DNA from: an uncultured Actinomycetes bacterium
GTDB lineage: Bacteria; Actinomycetota; Acidimicrobiia; Acidimicrobiales; Ilumatobacteraceae
DNA length: 6,351 nt
Assembly: GCA_903858075.1 (NCBI GenBank)
Contig: CAIOHI010000019.1
Coordinates: 1 to 6,351 of the forward strand
Direction of reading: 5' to 3'
Shown here: one piece after another, positions 5,014 to 6,351 of the stretch
How positions within the stretch are numbered: position 1 is the first letter of the stretch
Layout: the number at the start of each line of letters is the position of its first letter
Notes under the pieces: model-generated
Database searches by the model: none
Seen by the model: only the letters and a program-made list of their open reading frames with translations
Told to the model about the DNA's origin: nothing
Made by a program: the position numbers and the translations under genes

Positions 5014-6351
5014 CTAGCCGGCGTATCGGTTGGTAATAGGCAATCGTCGATCTTTGCCAAAAGCCTTTGTGCTCACTCGCACTCCTGGCGGGCACTGCCG
5101 CCTCTTGTACTCATTCATGTCAACGAGTCGCGCAATGCGACGTACCAGCACTTCGTCGTAGCCTCGCGCAATGATGTCACTTGCCGTGAGATCGAACTCA
5201 ACATACATTTCCAAAATTGCATCGAGAACCTCGTACGCAGGAAGCGACTGATCGTCGCGCTGGTCTGGTCGCAACTCTGCCGATGGCGCTTTGTCGATAA
5301 TGGCACGAGGTATAAGTGACTTACCTGCGCGTTCGTTTACCCATTCACAGAGTTCATATACCGTGGTTTTGAGAACGTCTTTGATAATTGCAAAGCCACC
5401 AACCGAGTCGCCATACAACGTGAAATAGCCCACAGCAAGTTCACTTTTATTTCCAGTGGTCAACACCATCCACCCATGCTTGTTCGACAATGCCATGAGA
5501 ATCATTCCACGCACACGACTTTGTAAATTTTCTTCCGTGAGATCTTCGGCTTTGCCGGCAAAACTTTCTTTAAGCATCGACAAGTACGCTGCAAAAGCTG
5601 GCTCAATAGGAACTGACTGACATTGAATATTCAAGTTCTGTGCAAGTTCAAATGCATCATCTTTCGAACCATCGCTTGAATATCGCGATGGCATTGACAC
5701 ACCGTGCACGTGTTCAGCACCTAGGGCTTCAACGGCTATTGCAGCTACGAGCGCTGAATCGATGCCGCCAGACAAACCGATGACAACATCGGTAAAGCCA
5801 TTCTTTTGTACGTAGTCGCGTGTACCAAGCACTAATGCCGCATGCACACGTTCTAATTCAGAATTTGGAGACTCTGCTTCATGTTGTGCCGAAACAAACA
5901 CAACATCACCTAGCGCACTGACGTCACATACCAAAAGATCTTCGGAAAAAGTGGCAGCACGAGCTTGAATGACTCCGTGCGCATCGGCCACTAACGACCC
6001 TCCATCAAAAACCAGCTCGTCTTGTCCACCGATTTGATTTACATACGCAACCACGACTCCATTATTTCGGGCACGGCTCGAAACTAATTCGTCTCGCTGA
6101 GTTGGTTTGTTGCGGTGAAATGGTGAGCCATTGATGCTGATGCACAACTTTGCACCTTGTTGTGCTTGCTGCTCTGTTGGATCGCCTACCCACAGGTCTT
6201 CGCAAATAGATACTGCAAATGGAATCCCGTCGCACGTGAAAATATCTTGGATGCTGGGGCCAGGAGTGAAATAGCGTTCTTCATCGAACACGCTGTAGTT
6301 CGGCAAAAGTTGTTTGCGATAAACACCCAGAATTTTTCCGTTTTGTGCAAC
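5014..6351 (-). CDS. nadE: Glutamine-dependent NAD+ synthetase (5' end cut by right window edge)
   Basis: Cytosolic enzyme that converts nicotinic acid adenine dinucleotide to NAD+ with ATP, using ammonia released from glutamine. The open frame runs unbroken to the window edge; 445 C-terminal residues are visible. The first part is a nitrilase-type glutaminase domain: the catalytic Lys in VYRKQLLPNYSVFDEERYF (Lys13 of the visible part) and the Cys nucleophile in VSICEDLW (Cys50); the first catalytic Glu must lie upstream, outside the window. The synthetase domain follows with the PP-loop SGGIDS (194-199), TTGNKSELAVGYFTLYGD and KDVLKTTVYEL. The end, FGKDRRLPITNRYAG, is typical of the short bacterial form of about 540-580 residues rather than the longer mycobacterial form. 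Its stop is 9 bp from that of the convergent transporter gene, and no hairpin terminator separates them. Confidence 0.96.
   Translation of the reverse strand, partial: VAQNGKILGVYRKQLLPNYSVFDEERYFTPGPSIQDIFTCDGIPFAVSICEDLWVGDPTEQQAQQGAKLCISINGSPFHRNKPTQRDELVSSRARNNGVVVAYVNQIGGQDELVFDGGSLVADAHGVIQARAATFSEDLLVCDVSALGDVVFVSAQHEAESPNSELERVHAALVLGTRDYVQKNGFTDVVIGLSGGIDSALVAAIAVEALGAEHVHGVSMPSRYSSDGSKDDAFELAQNLNIQCQSVPIEPAFAAYLSMLKESFAGKAEDLTEENLQSRVRGMILMALSNKHGWMVLTTGNKSELAVGYFTLYGDSVGGFAIIKDVLKTTVYELCEWVNERAGKSLIPRAIIDKAPSAELRPDQRDDQSLPAYEVLDAILEMYVEFDLTASDIIARGYDEVLVRRIARLVDMNEYKRRQCPPGVRVSTKAFGKDRRLPITNRYAG

Noticed and set aside
6304..6306. TTG at 6306 as the start of nadE
   Set aside because: The frame stays open to the window edge and the codons upstream encode the conserved stretch before the catalytic lysine, so the true start lies outside.

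Overview
The window (G+C near one half, judged by eye) looks like a chromosomal segment from an actinobacterium (Actinomycetota). The strongest marker is a full-length mycothiol glycosyltransferase gene (mshA). Around it are a YbjN-type gene, a helix-turn-helix regulator of the type found near mshA in mycobacteria, and proC. An RsiG/AmfC-like gene also points to this phylum. The moderate G+C and very tight gene packing suggest a streamlined, possibly aquatic, uncultured lineage rather than Streptomyces or Mycobacterium; that part is inference.

Layout. Positions 1-3152 hold six genes on the minus strand, read right to left: a MoaD/ThiS-like sulfur-carrier gene, an RsiG-like c-di-GMP-binding anti-sigma candidate, an XRE regulator, mshA, a YbjN-domain gene and the start of proC (cut by the left edge). 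Gaps are 44 bp, a 1-base overlap, 7, 6 and 10 bp, so this is very probably one operon, perhaps with internal promoters. Positions 3155-5004 hold a divergent plus-strand pair: a histidine-phosphatase gene and, 5 bp later, a 12-helix major facilitator transporter. Positions 5014-6351 hold the minus-strand nadE (glutamine-dependent NAD+ synthetase), cut by the right edge and ending only 9 bp from the transporter stop.

How the genes may work together. mshA starts synthesis of the thiol mycothiol and nadE finishes NAD+ synthesis; proC makes proline; the MoaD/ThiS-like protein would carry sulfur. The regulatory interest lies in the RsiG-like and XRE genes, translationally linked through a TAATG overlap and lying directly upstream of mshA. 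The RsiG-like protein has one perfect copy and one near-perfect copy of the c-di-GMP-binding signature E-x3-S-x2-R-x3-Q-x3-D known from the Streptomyces anti-sigma factor RsiG. No sigma factor partner is in the window.

There is no stretch of 300 bases without a gene. I saw no RNA gene, mobile element, CRISPR array or clear intrinsic terminator. Several gene starts have a TANNNT -10-like hexamer exactly 7 nt upstream, which fits leaderless transcription.
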